Shown: positions 29,413-38,317, counted from the stretch's first letter. The stretch is 64,000 nt of DNA from Kineosporia sp. NBRC 101731 (GCF_030269305.1 NZ_BSTC01000019.1:1-64000), one strand, 5' to 3'. Program-made: numbers and translations. The notes: generated by a model from the sequence alone, not told the origin.

Positions 29413-29994
29413 TCACCCTTGGGCAGCTTTTGCAGCCGCTTTGACCGACTTCTTGTGGTCCCTGACCTTCAGCAGAGAGTCGTCGTCGGTGACGTCGGCC
29501 ACCGAGCGGAAGCCCTCCAGGCCGTAGTCCCCGGCCGCCTTGCGCCACCCCTCCGGTCGTACCGCCGCCTGCTTGCCCAGCAGCGCGACGAAGATCTTCG
29601 CCTTCTGCGGTCCGTAACCCGGCAGGGCGTTCAGCCGCTTGTACAGCTCGGTGCCGGTGGTCACATCGCGCCAGACGGCCGAGGCGTCGCCCCCGTACCC
29701 CTCGACCACGGCCCGGGCCAGGTCCTGCACCCGGGCGCCCATCGACTTCGGGTAGCGGTGCACCGCGGGCGGCCCGGTCATGATCTCGGTGAAGCGCTCC
29801 GGGTCGGTCGCGGCCACGAGCTCCGGGTCGAGACCGTCGGTGCCGAGGCGGTCGGCGATCAACCGCGGGCCGGCGAAGGCCTTCTCCATCGGCACCTGCT
29901 GGTCGAGCAGCATGCCGGTGAGCAGTGCGAACGGGTCACGACCGAGCAGGTCGTCGGCTGCTTCCTGCTGAGCCAGACGGATCCGCAGGGTCAC
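29413..29994 (-). CDS. HhH-GPD family DNA glycosylase-like protein
   Basis: A 193-aa protein matching a small actinobacterial HhH-GPD family. LLTGMLLDQQVPMEKAFAGP opens it, and the helix-hairpin-helix LYKRLNALPGYGPQKAKIFVALLG is clear. The catalytic aspartate normally expected 20 residues after the hairpin is not obvious, so glycosylase activity is uncertain. The C-terminus is a Lys/Ala tail likely to contact DNA. The ATG overlaps the stop of the universal stress protein gene (ATGA at 29991-29994). Confidence 0.82.
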   Translation of the reverse strand: MTLRIRLAQQEAADDLLGRDPFALLTGMLLDQQVPMEKAFAGPRLIADRLGTDGLDPELVAATDPERFTEIMTGPPAVHRYPKSMGARVQDLARAVVEGYGGDASAVWRDVTTGTELYKRLNALPGYGPQKAKIFVALLGKQAAVRPEGWRKAAGDYGLEGFRSVADVTDDDSLLKVRDHKKSVKAAAKAAQG

Positions 29995-30485
29995 CGGATG
30001 CCCTGGTGCTCGTCGACACTGCTCATGGAGAGAGTGAAGACCTCACCGTCGTGACCGGAGTCGTCTAGCGGGGAACGCTGGTCGACCTTCACCGCCAGGA
30101 CCGGGCAGGAGGAGTCGAGCAGGATGCGCTGGGCGCTGCCCCCGAGGATGCGCTTGCCCACCCCGGTACGGCGGCGCAGGCCGATGACGATCAGCTGGGC
30201 ACCCGTCTCCTCGGCCACGGAGAGAATGTCGTCGGCCGGCTCGTAGGCGTCACGGATCCAGCGGATCTCGAGTTCGCCCCCGTCGAGCCCCAGTTCGGCG
30301 CAGACCCGGCGGACCTCGGCCTCCGGGGCGACCGGGGCCGGACGGCGATTGCCGAAGGGATCCACCGACGGTTGCTCGGAACTCACCACGATCAACCGGG
30401 TTCCGCGCACGCGGCACTCCTCGACGGCGCGCCGCAGCGCGGCCCGGCCCTCGGTCGTGGGCACAAATCCGACCAGTACTGGCAT
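29991..30485 (-). CDS. Universal stress protein
   Basis: A 164-aa single-domain UspA-type protein. It begins MPVLVGFVPTTEGRAALRRA and carries the ATP-binding signature GVGKRILGGSAQRIL (G-x2-G-x9-G-S type), so it probably binds ATP. These proteins act in stress and dormancy responses. The ATG at 30485 has AGGAGG 6 bases upstream; the frame stays open upstream without conservation. It is coupled by overlap to the glycosylase-like gene and diverges from the Nudix gene by 70 bases. Confidence 0.9.
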   Translation of the reverse strand: MPVLVGFVPTTEGRAALRRAVEECRVRGTRLIVVSSEQPSVDPFGNRRPAPVAPEAEVRRVCAELGLDGGELEIRWIRDAYEPADDILSVAEETGAQLIVIGLRRRTGVGKRILGGSAQRILLDSSCPVLAVKVDQRSPLDDSGHDGEVFTLSMSSVDEHQGIR

Positions 30486-30555
30486 AGGAAACCTCCTGCC
30501 CGGGACGTTACCCCACCGGGCACCCGGACGACACCGGCAACGTACGGTGATCCCC

Positions 30556-31053
30556 ATGGCCGGCGGCGATGGCAATGGATGGGTGACCTGCGGGTGCGGC
30601 CATCAGCACTGGGGCGTGTACGGAGCAGCCGGTCTGGCGCTGGTGCGCCCCGGTGCGCAGGGGCCGCAGATCCTGTTGCAGTTGCGGGCCGAATGGACGC
30701 ACGAGGGCGGCACCTGGGGTCTGGTCGGGGGTGCCCGCGACAGTCACGAGACGGTGTCCGAGGCCGCCCTGCGTGAGGCCGCCGAAGAGGCGGAGATCGA
30801 CCCCGCCCTGGTGACCGTCTCCGGCGAGTTCGTCGGCACGGACCACGGCGACTGGTCGTACACCTACGTGATCGGGCTCGCCGACCCGTCGTTGACCGTC
30901 GCCGATGTGACCCCGGAGAGCGACGCCCTGGAATGGGTCGACCTGGACGACGTGGCGTCCCGCACCCTGCACACCGCCTTCGCCCGCACCTGGCCGACGC
31001 TGCTCCAGGAGATCCGCGCCCGGCCGGCGCTCGTGACGGACCGGCCCCGCTGA
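30556..31053 (+). CDS. Nudix hydrolase
   Basis: A 165-aa enzyme with a full Nudix box starting GGARDSHETVSEAALREAAE at residue 58 and ending EEAEI. An N-terminal CGCGHQHWG motif precedes the fold and may bind metal or help dimerise. Nudix enzymes cleave nucleoside diphosphates linked to another moiety; ADP-ribose- or MutT-like activity is possible but not readable. A 13-bp tandem repeat and a terminator follow. Confidence 0.88.
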   Translation: MAGGDGNGWVTCGCGHQHWGVYGAAGLALVRPGAQGPQILLQLRAEWTHEGGTWGLVGGARDSHETVSEAALREAAEEAEIDPALVTVSGEFVGTDHGDWSYTYVIGLADPSLTVADVTPESDALEWVDLDDVASRTLHTAFARTWPTLLQEIRARPALVTDRPR

Positions 31054-31086
31054 CCCGTCGGGCGCCCCGTCCACCGACCGTCAGCC

Positions 31087-31177
31087 GGTCAGCCGATCCG
31101 GTCAGCCGATCCGGTCAGCCGATCCGGTCAGCCGATCCGGTCAGCCGATCCGGTCAGCCGATCCGGTCAGCCGATCC
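31087..31177. repeat. Seven perfect 13-bp tandem repeats
   Basis: GGTCAGCCGATCC is repeated seven times without a mismatch, with a partial unit just before (31080-31086). It lies between the Nudix stop and the hairpin terminator, with no intervening gene. Perfect identity suggests recent expansion. Confidence 0.95.
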
Positions 31178-31216
31178 GGGGAAGATCCGTGCGCCCAGAG
31201 CGCACGGATCTTCCCC
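31178..31216. terminator. Bidirectional terminator between Nudix and metX genes
   Basis: Perfect 17-base arms (31178-31194 and 31200-31216) with a 5-base loop lie between convergent genes, directly after the 13-bp repeats. Confidence 0.85.
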
Positions 31217-31255
31217 GGTCTGCCGGATGTCTCGGCCGGTGGACCCCGCCTGGGC

Positions 31256-32443
31256 TCAGTGGGTGGCGAGGGCCTGCTGCGCCGGTTCGCCCAGCAGCTC
31301 GACGAGGATCTCCCCCACCCGCTCGACCTCGACCAGGAAGCCGTCGTGCCCGTACGGCGAGTCGATGACGCGCAGCGGGGCGCAGTCCGGGATGCCGGCG
31401 GCGATCTCGGCGTTCTGCCCCGGGGTGTAGAGCCGGTCGCTGGAGATGGCGGCGACGGCGGTGCGGGCGGTGACCCGCCCCAGCCCGGCGGCCACCCCGC
31501 CCCGGCCGCGACCGACGTCGTGCGAGTTCATCGTCTGGGTGAGCACCAGGTACGAGTTGGCGTCGAACCGATGGGTGAGCTTGTCCGCGTGGTGGTCGAG
31601 GTAGGACTCGACCGCGAAGCGCCCACCACCGCCGAGCGGATTCTCCCCCGGCTGGGGCAGACGGCCGAAGCGCAGGTTGATCTCCGCCTCCGACCGGTAG
31701 GTGGTGTGCGCGATCCGGCGGGCCACCCCGAGACCGTTGTGCGGGCCCTCGCCGGGCCCGGCACCGTAGTAGTCGCCGCCGTGGAAGTTCGCGTCACACC
31801 GGATCGCCATCATCTGCGCCGAGCACCAGGCGATCTGGTCACCGGTCGCGGCGGCGGTGGAAGCCAGGACGAACAGCCGTTCCACCCGCTCCGGCTCCAT
31901 GATCGCCCACTCCAGGGCGCGCATGCCGCCCATCGAGCCGCCGACCACGAGGGCCCAGCGATCGATGCCGAGCAGGTCGGACAGCATCACCTCGGCGGAG
32001 ACCTGGTCGCGCACGGTGATGTAGGGGAACCGGCTGCCGTACGGGCTGCCGTCGGCGCTGTGCGGGTCGGCACTGGAGGGGCCGGTGCTGCCCTGGCAGC
32101 CCCCGAGCACGTTGGGGGCCACCACGAACCAGCGGTCGGTGTCGAGCTCTCGCCCGGGACCGATCAGACCGTTCCACCAGCCCGGGGTGGGGTGGCCGGG
32201 ACCGGCGTCTCCCGTGACGTGGCTGTCGCCGGTGAGGGCATGCAGGACCAGCACGGCGTTGTCACCCGAGGGCGAGAGCGTGCCCCAGGTCTCGTAGGCC
32301 ATCTCGACGTCGTCGAGACGGCCGCCGCGTTCGAGCGTCACACTCCCGATCCGGGTGAACCTGCGGCCCCCGCGGGAATCTCCGGCCCGCCAGGCCCCGG
32401 ATGCCGGCGGCACGGCGGGCACGGAATCCTCCTGCGTACTCAT
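31256..32443 (-). CDS. metX: Homoserine O-acetyltransferase
   Basis: Transfers acetyl from acetyl-CoA to homoserine, the activating step of methionine synthesis. The 395-aa alpha/beta hydrolase has VLVLHALTGDSHV (oxyanion region), VVGGSMGGMRALEWA with nucleophile Ser170, and SPYGHDGFLVE with the catalytic histidine. It directly abuts metY (start one base from the metY stop), so acetylhomoserine passes straight to the next enzyme. Both lie under the SAM-IV riboswitch. Confidence 0.95.
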   Translation of the reverse strand: MSTQEDSVPAVPPASGAWRAGDSRGGRRFTRIGSVTLERGGRLDDVEMAYETWGTLSPSGDNAVLVLHALTGDSHVTGDAGPGHPTPGWWNGLIGPGRELDTDRWFVVAPNVLGGCQGSTGPSSADPHSADGSPYGSRFPYITVRDQVSAEVMLSDLLGIDRWALVVGGSMGGMRALEWAIMEPERVERLFVLASTAAATGDQIAWCSAQMMAIRCDANFHGGDYYGAGPGEGPHNGLGVARRIAHTTYRSEAEINLRFGRLPQPGENPLGGGGRFAVESYLDHHADKLTHRFDANSYLVLTQTMNSHDVGRGRGGVAAGLGRVTARTAVAAISSDRLYTPGQNAEIAAGIPDCAPLRVIDSPYGHDGFLVEVERVGEILVELLGEPAQQALATH

Positions 32444-33760
32444 TCAGCCGACCTTAACCGCCCGGAATCCGGCCTCCAGGTCGGCGAGAATGTCGGTGAT
32501 GTTCTCCAGGCCCACGGCCAGACGCACCAGCCCCGGCGTGACGCCGGTGGCCAGCTGCTCCTCCTCGGAGAGCTGGCTGTGGGTGGTGCTGGCCGGGTGG
32601 ATGACCAGGCTGCGTACGTCTCCGATGTTGGCGACCAGGCTGTGCAGTTCGAGAGCGTCGACGAAGCGGCGCCCGGCCTCGACCCCACCGTTGATCTCGA
32701 AGGCCACGACAGCCCCGGCACCCTTCGGCGCGTACTTCTGGGCCAGCTCGTACCAAGGGCTGCTGGGCAGACCGGCGTAGGCGACCGACGCCACCTCGTC
32801 ACGCCCCTGGAGCCAGGTAGCGACCGCCTGGGCGTTCTCCACGTGCCGCTCGATCCGCAGGCTGAGCGTCTCCAGGCCCTGGGCGATCACCCAGGCGTTG
32901 AACGGCGAGGCGGCCGGGCCGAGGTCACGCAGCAGCTGCACCCGGGCCTTGAGGATGTAGGACAGGTTCGCCCCGAGCGGGCTGCCGACGCCGAGGTCAC
33001 GCCCGTAGACCAGCCCGTGGTAGCTGGGGTCGGGCTGGTTGAAGCCCGGGAAACGCTCCGGCTGGGCCGTGTAGTCGAAGTTGCCGCTGTCGACGATCAC
33101 GCCGGCGATCGCGCCCCCGTGCCCGCCGATGTACTTCGTGGCCGAGTGCACGACCACGTCGGCACCCCACTCCAACGGGCGGATCAGGTACGGCGTGGCC
33201 ACCGTGTTGTCGACGATCAACGGCACACCCACCTCGTGCGCCACCCCGGCCACACCCTCGATGTCGAGGATGTCCTGCTTGGGGTTGGAGATGGTCTCGC
33301 CGAAGAAGGCCTTCGTGTTCGGGCGCACCGCGGCGCGCCAGGAGGCGAGGTCGTCGGGGTTCTCGACGAAGCTGACCTGGATGCCGAGCTTCGGGAACGT
33401 GTAGTGGAACAGGTTGTAGGTGCCGCCGTAGAGGCTCGGGCTGGACACGATGTGGTCACCGGCCTCGGCCACGTTCAGCAGCGCGAGGGTCTCGGCGGAC
33501 TGCCCGGACGCCACCAGCAGGGCCCCGACACCGCCCTCCAGGTTGGCCAGGCGCTGCTCCACCACGTCGGTGGTGGGGTTGTTGAGCCGGGTGTAGATGT
33601 TCCCGAACTCCTTGAGCCCGAACCGGTTCGCGGCCTGCTCGGTGTTCTCGAACACGTACGACGTGGTCTGGTAGATCGGCAGCGCCCGCGCACCGGTCGC
33701 GGGGTCGGGGCTCTGCCCCGCATGAATCTGACGAGTTTCGAACGACCAGTCGGCGCTCAT
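32444..33760 (-). CDS. metY: O-acetylhomoserine sulfhydrylase
   Basis: A PLP enzyme that makes homocysteine from O-acetylhomoserine and sulfide. The 438-aa protein carries SADWSFETRQIHAGQ, the PLP-binding lysine K209 in VVHSATKYIGGHG, and QTTSYVFENTEQAANRF typical of MetY rather than cystathionine gamma-synthase. The ATG at 33760 has GGAGGAG 5 bases upstream. A SAM-IV riboswitch lies 92 bases upstream, so high SAM should shut off this gene and metX. Confidence 0.95.
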   Translation of the reverse strand: MSADWSFETRQIHAGQSPDPATGARALPIYQTTSYVFENTEQAANRFGLKEFGNIYTRLNNPTTDVVEQRLANLEGGVGALLVASGQSAETLALLNVAEAGDHIVSSPSLYGGTYNLFHYTFPKLGIQVSFVENPDDLASWRAAVRPNTKAFFGETISNPKQDILDIEGVAGVAHEVGVPLIVDNTVATPYLIRPLEWGADVVVHSATKYIGGHGGAIAGVIVDSGNFDYTAQPERFPGFNQPDPSYHGLVYGRDLGVGSPLGANLSYILKARVQLLRDLGPAASPFNAWVIAQGLETLSLRIERHVENAQAVATWLQGRDEVASVAYAGLPSSPWYELAQKYAPKGAGAVVAFEINGGVEAGRRFVDALELHSLVANIGDVRSLVIHPASTTHSQLSEEEQLATGVTPGLVRLAVGLENITDILADLEAGFRAVKVG

Positions 33761-33851
33761 GGGTACTCCTCCAGGCTCAGGGGCACAGGCCATCGACCCG
33801 TGCCCGGGCGGACCCGGAGGTCCGCCGGCAATGAGACGGGTCGACTGGTGT

Positions 33852-33963
33852 CGACCGCGCTTGCTGTCGCAACTGCGACGGCCTGGTCATCACCCGGGGC
33901 ACCCCACCGCGGAACGAGGGTTGCCGACCAGCAAGCCGGGGCTTGTCGCTGGTACTCATGACC
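33852..33963 (-). promoter_or_regulatory. SAM-IV riboswitch upstream of metY-metX
   Basis: The reverse strand starts GGTCATGAGTACCAGCG and continues with CAAGCCCCGGCTTGCTGG, CGGCAACCCTCG, CCGCGGTGGGGTGCCCC and GGGTGATGACC, closing P1, then GTCGCAGTTGCGAC and CAGCAAGCGCGGTC. This order matches the SAM-IV aptamer known from actinobacteria. Past its end, a hairpin GTCGAC-N4-GTCGAC overlaps the last aptamer bases, and two more hairpins (33808-33825 and 33781-33805) lie before the metY ribosome site; they are the likely expression platform. Confidence 0.9.
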
Positions 33964-33972
33964 TAGGACTGC

Positions 33973-33978
33973 ACAGTA
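33973..33978 (-). promoter_or_regulatory. Probable -10 element of the metY transcript
   Basis: TACTGT on the reverse strand would start transcription near 33966, almost exactly at the riboswitch 5' end. The -35 is poor. Confidence 0.4.
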
Positions 33979-34049
33979 ATTGAGCGGACCGGGGTTGGCC
34001 CAGACCGTCTCAGGATCTGGACCGTTCAGGGGATGTCGTGCGGGACACA

Positions 34050-35204
34050 TCATTCCGCGTCAGCCCGCACCGGAGCCTCCACCCACGGCGGGGCAATGCC
34101 TGCGGTACAGAGCATCTCGACCAGCCCGGCCAGACGGGGCAGGGGCTCGGGCAGTTCCGGGCCCTCCTCACGCAGCCGTTCCATCAGCAGCCGGGTCCGC
34201 ACCCCGTTGCCCCGGTACCAGGCCAGCAGGGCCAGAACCGCCAGCAGGGGTGCGCGCTCGGAGGCTGTGCCCCGCCGGGCCAGCACTGCGAGAATCTGCT
34301 CGCCCCGGGCCAGCAGCACCCGGTCGGGCAGTTCGCTGAACAATTCCTCCCAGTAGCCGGACAGGTCGGGCGGAGACTGCCCCGCCAGCAACTGGTTCAG
34401 GAACCGCTGCCGGGTCGGGCCCGGTGCCGCCGCCAGCCGGACGAAGATCGCGTCGCGCAGGAACGAGTCGTGCAGCGGCCCCAGTGCCAGCTGATCGGTG
34501 TTCCAGCCCTTCGCTTCTCCCAGCAGGGCGTTCCAGGTACGCCACCAGATCCGGCGGGCCCGCTCACCGTGCTCGCCCGGCACCTCCGGCTCGCCCCCTT
34601 CCCCGACCGGCACGGCCTGCCCCACGTCACCGATCACGTCGGCCTCGCTCGTGGCCAGCCGGTCTCCGCGCAGCACGTGGGCCATCGCCACCCGGCTGGC
34701 CTCCACCTCGCTCAACGGCCGCCCGCCCGGTGGGCAGCACGACCCGTCCGGGCAGAGCATCGACCGGAAAGCGGTGGGCGTGACCCCGATGAGGTCGTAC
34801 AGCCACAACCCGGCCCGCGCGATCCGCTGCGGCAGGGCCCGGACCACCATCGGGGGCGGCACCGCGAGCGCGTCCGGCACCGCGATCAGGGCGACCACCC
34901 GGACCGGCAGGCCGTCCTGCGCGTCCTTCTCCGGTTCTCCCGGCGCACCGCCGAAAGCGGCCGACGCCGGCCCGGTCAGGGCCTCGATCGCGGCGTCGAG
35001 CACAGCGGTCACCCCGGCTGCCTGATCACCACCGAACCAGACCGGGGCCATGTCGATGCGCAGCATCGAGCCGACCCGCCCCCGCGGGCCCTGCAGGGCC
35101 ACCAGGACGAGGCTGTTGAGCGGCCGGAAGCCGAGGGTGTACCAGACAGCCGCGATCAGGTCGGCGGGCCCGGCTTCGTTCACGGTGAGGTCGGAGGAGG
35201 ACAT
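34050..35204 (-). CDS. DUF4192 family protein
   Basis: A 384-aa cytoplasmic protein of the actinobacterial DUF4192 family. It begins with the diagnostic ADLIAAVWYTLGFRPLNSLV and has SMLCPDGSCCPPGGRPLSEV with a Cys cluster near residue 160, then a helical C-terminal half containing LLAVLALLAWYRGNG. The function is unknown. The ATG at 35204 has GGAGGA before it; the open frame continues upstream without conservation. Confidence 0.85.
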   Translation of the reverse strand: MSSSDLTVNEAGPADLIAAVWYTLGFRPLNSLVLVALQGPRGRVGSMLRIDMAPVWFGGDQAAGVTAVLDAAIEALTGPASAAFGGAPGEPEKDAQDGLPVRVVALIAVPDALAVPPPMVVRALPQRIARAGLWLYDLIGVTPTAFRSMLCPDGSCCPPGGRPLSEVEASRVAMAHVLRGDRLATSEADVIGDVGQAVPVGEGGEPEVPGEHGERARRIWWRTWNALLGEAKGWNTDQLALGPLHDSFLRDAIFVRLAAAPGPTRQRFLNQLLAGQSPPDLSGYWEELFSELPDRVLLARGEQILAVLARRGTASERAPLLAVLALLAWYRGNGVRTRLLMERLREEGPELPEPLPRLAGLVEMLCTAGIAPPWVEAPVRADAE

Positions 35205-35308
35205 GCCACGACCCTGCCCGGGAGCCCCGGCCCACCGGACGGTCCCGACCACCCCTGTGGACAACCCCGGGGTCGTGCCTGCTGTGGACAGCAGGACCGG
35301 AGCATCGT

Positions 35309-36166
35309 TCAGAAATCGCGGAAGCACGGGCCGCCGGAGAGCTGCGCCAGCCCGCGCCGGTCACCGACCTCGAACCCGGCGGTGTGCGGCTGCGCGGTCG
35401 GGGTGCGGTACATCAGCTCAGCCGGGTCGTCCACGTGGTCCAGGCCGATCACGTGCCCGAACTCATGCAGCACCACGGCATCGATGCGGGCCTGCCCGTC
35501 GGCCCAGGTGGCCACCTCGGACAGGTGCTCACGATTGAGGTAGACCACTCCGCTGACGTAGCGCCGGGTGCCCGGCCCGGCCCCCGACACGGTGTCCGGG
35601 CCGCCGAGCCCGGCGTAGCCCTTCATGTGTGGGTACTCGGTCGGGTCGGTCCAGGCCACCAGCACCGGCGACCAGCGGTCCCCGTAGCGCCCGCGGTCCT
35701 GGGCCGGCCGGTTCACCGTCGGCGCCTCGTCGGTCGGGCCGTCGTAGGTGAACCGCAGCCCGGTGATCCGTCCGGCCTCGGCGACGGCCCGGTCGATCGC
35801 CTTCTGCCCGCCGGGCGGGGCACCCTCGCCGCGCACCACGTAGTGCACCGGCCGGCACGGGTCCCAGCGCACCGGGACGGCGGATCCGTCGTCCTGGTAC
35901 TCCAGCAGCTCGTAGCCACCGGTGCCGGAGGGCGCCGGGGCCGGGGCGGCCAGCGGGGCGCTGGCCAGGTCCTGCGGCAGGGCCGGGTGCATGCCCTCTC
36001 CACCACCGCGCATCCAGCGTCCGGTGGAGTCGGAGGCGAAGACCAGGGAGATGCCGAACATCAGCACCAGACCGACGGTGAGGGCGGCCACCAGGAGGGT
36101 CGATAGGCGTGGCGCGCCGGAGGCGCCCGGAGCGCCCGCCGACGGCTCCCGACGGGCCGTGTCCAT
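35309..36166 (-). CDS. Matrixin-type zinc metalloprotease, membrane anchored
   Basis: A 285-aa protein with one N-terminal transmembrane segment (about residues 22-44) or uncleaved signal, so the catalytic domain faces outward. The metzincin zinc site HEFGHVIGLDH (234-244) is complete, with the following DHVDDPAELMY giving the Met-turn. Matrixin-like proteases act on extracellular or envelope proteins. It lies upstream of DUF4192 on the same strand with 104 bases between them. No propeptide cysteine switch is evident. Confidence 0.87.
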   Translation of the reverse strand: MDTARREPSAGAPGASGAPRLSTLLVAALTVGLVLMFGISLVFASDSTGRWMRGGGEGMHPALPQDLASAPLAAPAPAPSGTGGYELLEYQDDGSAVPVRWDPCRPVHYVVRGEGAPPGGQKAIDRAVAEAGRITGLRFTYDGPTDEAPTVNRPAQDRGRYGDRWSPVLVAWTDPTEYPHMKGYAGLGGPDTVSGAGPGTRRYVSGVVYLNREHLSEVATWADGQARIDAVVLHEFGHVIGLDHVDDPAELMYRTPTAQPHTAGFEVGDRRGLAQLSGGPCFRDF

Positions 36167-36240
36167 ACCAAGGAGTTCGTCCGGGAGCCCGGGCCGCTAC
36201 ATCGGCCCAAAGGGTGGAACACCGATCACCGACGGGGAGA

Positions 36241-36283
36241 ACGCGTGCCCCGGGCCTGACAACCGAACCGGGCGGACACGCGT
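36241..36283 (-). terminator. Possible terminator of the GGDEF gene
   Basis: ACGCGTG (36241-36247) and CACGCGT (36277-36283) close a stem that contains an inner CCCGG/CCGGG pair. It lies 20 bases past the GGDEF stop. Confidence 0.5.
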
Positions 36284-36302
36284 CCTCACTGCTGTGAACG
36301 GC

Positions 36303-37910
36303 CTATCCGACCACCGCGGCATTGCCGCCCGCGCGCTTGGCCGCGTACATCGCCTCGTCCGCGCGGCGCAGCCATTCGTGCTCGTCGATCGGCGCGGTGC
36401 GCACGGCCACCCCGATACTCGCGCTGATGCGCGCCCCCGCCGACTGCGGGCAGTGGCGGATCGTCTCCTGCAGGCGCTCCGCCAGGGCCACGGCGCGCCC
36501 CTCCTCCAGGGCCGCGATCACCACGAACTCGTCGCCGCCCCACCGGGCGACCACGTCTTCCAGCCGGGCCGCGGTGCGCAGCGCCGTCGAGACCTCACGC
36601 AGCACGACGTCACCGGCCAGGTGCCCCTGCGAGTCGTTGACCTCCTTGAAACCGTCGAGGTCGATGAGCAGCAGCGCCACGGGCTCCCCGACCGGCAGGG
36701 AGGCAGCCTCGGAGATCGCGTCGGCTCCGCCGCGGCGGTTCACCAGGTTGGTCAGCGAGTCCAGCCGCGCGGCCCGGGCGAGTACCTTGCGCTCGTCCGC
36801 GCCCCGCAGCAGATCGACACGGGCCCGGAAGAGCGCGTCGAGCAGGGTGGAGGTCTCGTCCGCCCGCCGGCCGGCCAGGGTCAGGTACTCGATCGTCCCG
36901 CTGCCCGGGTCGTTCAGCGGCGGGTGCTCGGCCAGCGCCACCTCGTAGGCCAGCACCTGCCGTTCGGAGTCGACGACGTGCCCGCGCACGACCGCCAGGG
37001 CCCGGGCCCCGATCGCCGCGCCCTCGACGGCCCGGTCCTGGCGGGCCAGGGCCCGGACCATGCCGATCGCCCAGAAGACCTGAGCGGACGCGGCTTCGGG
37101 GCCTCGTTCGAGAATGCCCGGGATGGCGGTGAGTTGGGCCTGGGCCAGGGCGGGGTCACCGAGCATCGCCTCGTACAGGGCGACGAGCACCTGGCGTTCC
37201 AGCTCGACCACCCGGTACGTGCGGCCGCCGTCGGCAACGGCGGCCCGGCTGATGGTGGCCACCGCCTCGGCCAGGTCGTCCCGCCCGGGGGCGAAGGGCG
37301 GGCGGTGCGCGGCCCGCACCCCGCGCTCGGCGTGCTCGAAGGCCAGGTTGCTCAGCCGGGAGACCTGCTGGTGGCGGGGCAGGAACCGCTCCACGGTGTC
37401 GAGGCGCTGCCGGATCTCCCGGGCTCCCTCGCGAACCCCGATCATGCGGTGGGCCAGCATCAGCGCGGCCAGCGCGGTCTGCACCTCCGGGTCGAGCAGG
37501 TCGTCCAGGGCCGAGGCAGCTGCCGCGCCGTGGGCCAGCTGCTCCACGGCCTGCTCCAGCTGACCCTCACGACGCAGCAGCTCGACCAGCAGCGCGCGGG
37601 CCTGTACGGCCCCGGCGACCTGCCCGGTGCGGCGGCACAGCGCGATCAGCTCACGGGCGACCGTGACGGCGATGGAGGTCTCCCCCAGCGTCATCAGGCA
37701 CAGGCCCTGCACGTAGAGGGCCGCCGCGTGGGCGTGGGGTTCGGGTACGGACCGCAGCGCCTGCTCGACCTCGGCGAGAACATCCTCGGCAAAGCCGTCC
37801 TGAGCCCGGACGACCCAGTCCTGCCGGGCCTCGAGCACGGCATCGGCGGTCCACCGCACGTGGGCGCTCGCGCCGGAACCGGCGAGCGGGACCAGGCCCG
37901 GGCCGGACAT
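36303..37910 (-). CDS. Diguanylate cyclase with helical-repeat sensor region
   Basis: Makes c-di-GMP from GTP. The C-terminal domain reads DSLTNLVNRRGGADAISEA, LLLIDLDGFKEVNDSQGH and RWGGDEFVVI, with an intact active-site GGDEF. The N-terminal 350 residues are Ala/Leu-rich helices resembling TPR repeats (ALYVQGLCLMTLGETSIAV, ALLVELLRREGQLEQAV), a likely protein-binding sensor; no membrane segment is present. The start is uncertain: ATG 37910 has no ribosome site, while a perfect AGGAGG at 37961-37966 overlaps a GTG and precedes an ATC at 37952 by 8 bases. Confidence 0.87.
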   Translation of the reverse strand: MSGPGLVPLAGSGASAHVRWTADAVLEARQDWVVRAQDGFAEDVLAEVEQALRSVPEPHAHAAALYVQGLCLMTLGETSIAVTVARELIALCRRTGQVAGAVQARALLVELLRREGQLEQAVEQLAHGAAAASALDDLLDPEVQTALAALMLAHRMIGVREGAREIRQRLDTVERFLPRHQQVSRLSNLAFEHAERGVRAAHRPPFAPGRDDLAEAVATISRAAVADGGRTYRVVELERQVLVALYEAMLGDPALAQAQLTAIPGILERGPEAASAQVFWAIGMVRALARQDRAVEGAAIGARALAVVRGHVVDSERQVLAYEVALAEHPPLNDPGSGTIEYLTLAGRRADETSTLLDALFRARVDLLRGADERKVLARAARLDSLTNLVNRRGGADAISEAASLPVGEPVALLLIDLDGFKEVNDSQGHLAGDVVLREVSTALRTAARLEDVVARWGGDEFVVIAALEEGRAVALAERLQETIRHCPQSAGARISASIGVAVRTAPIDEHEWLRRADEAMYAAKRAGGNAAVVG

Positions 37911-38317
37911 CGACGGGGCCGGGTGTGCGTGGTGGGCGTCGGACGAACTGATGGTGCCCACCTCCTGGTACGGGTGTGTCTGCTTCGTAGGGCTAACGTC
38001 ACTTCCTGTCGCTACGGCACGCACAGTGCGACGTACCGGGCTTTCCGTAGTATTCCGCTCACGGCTGTGTCGCGCTTCCCTCCACGCCGATGTTTCGACA
38101 CCGAGCGCCAGAATCGGGGTTCCACCCGCCGATAAACGACAAAGTATTCGTCGTCGTTTCATCGGTGCGAAGAGTTCAGCTGAGACTATTGTCACGATTC
38201 GCTACTGATCCATCGCGCGACGTGTCCGGTCCGAAGGGCCCGGAGCCATGCCGGACGAAGGTCCCCGGCTAGTGTTGAAGACGGAATAGCCACTCGGTTT
38301 CCTCGGGAGCGCCCAGC
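37911..38317. other. Divergent intergenic region, AT-richer than surroundings
   Basis: This 407-base gap separates the GGDEF and phosphofructokinase genes. It contains a 7-base dyad AAACGAC/GTCGTTT (38134-38140 and 38153-38159) and lower GC than its neighbours at 38000-38210. An open reverse frame covers part of it, continuous with the GGDEF gene, but its composition is not coding-like. No promoter is convincing. Confidence 0.5.

Noticed and set aside
31087-31177. 13-bp repeats as a CRISPR array
   Set aside because: Units are directly adjacent with no spacers, the unit is far too short, and no cas gene is present.
31259-33961. A 900-codon forward open frame
   Set aside because: It is antisense to metX, metY and the SAM-IV riboswitch.
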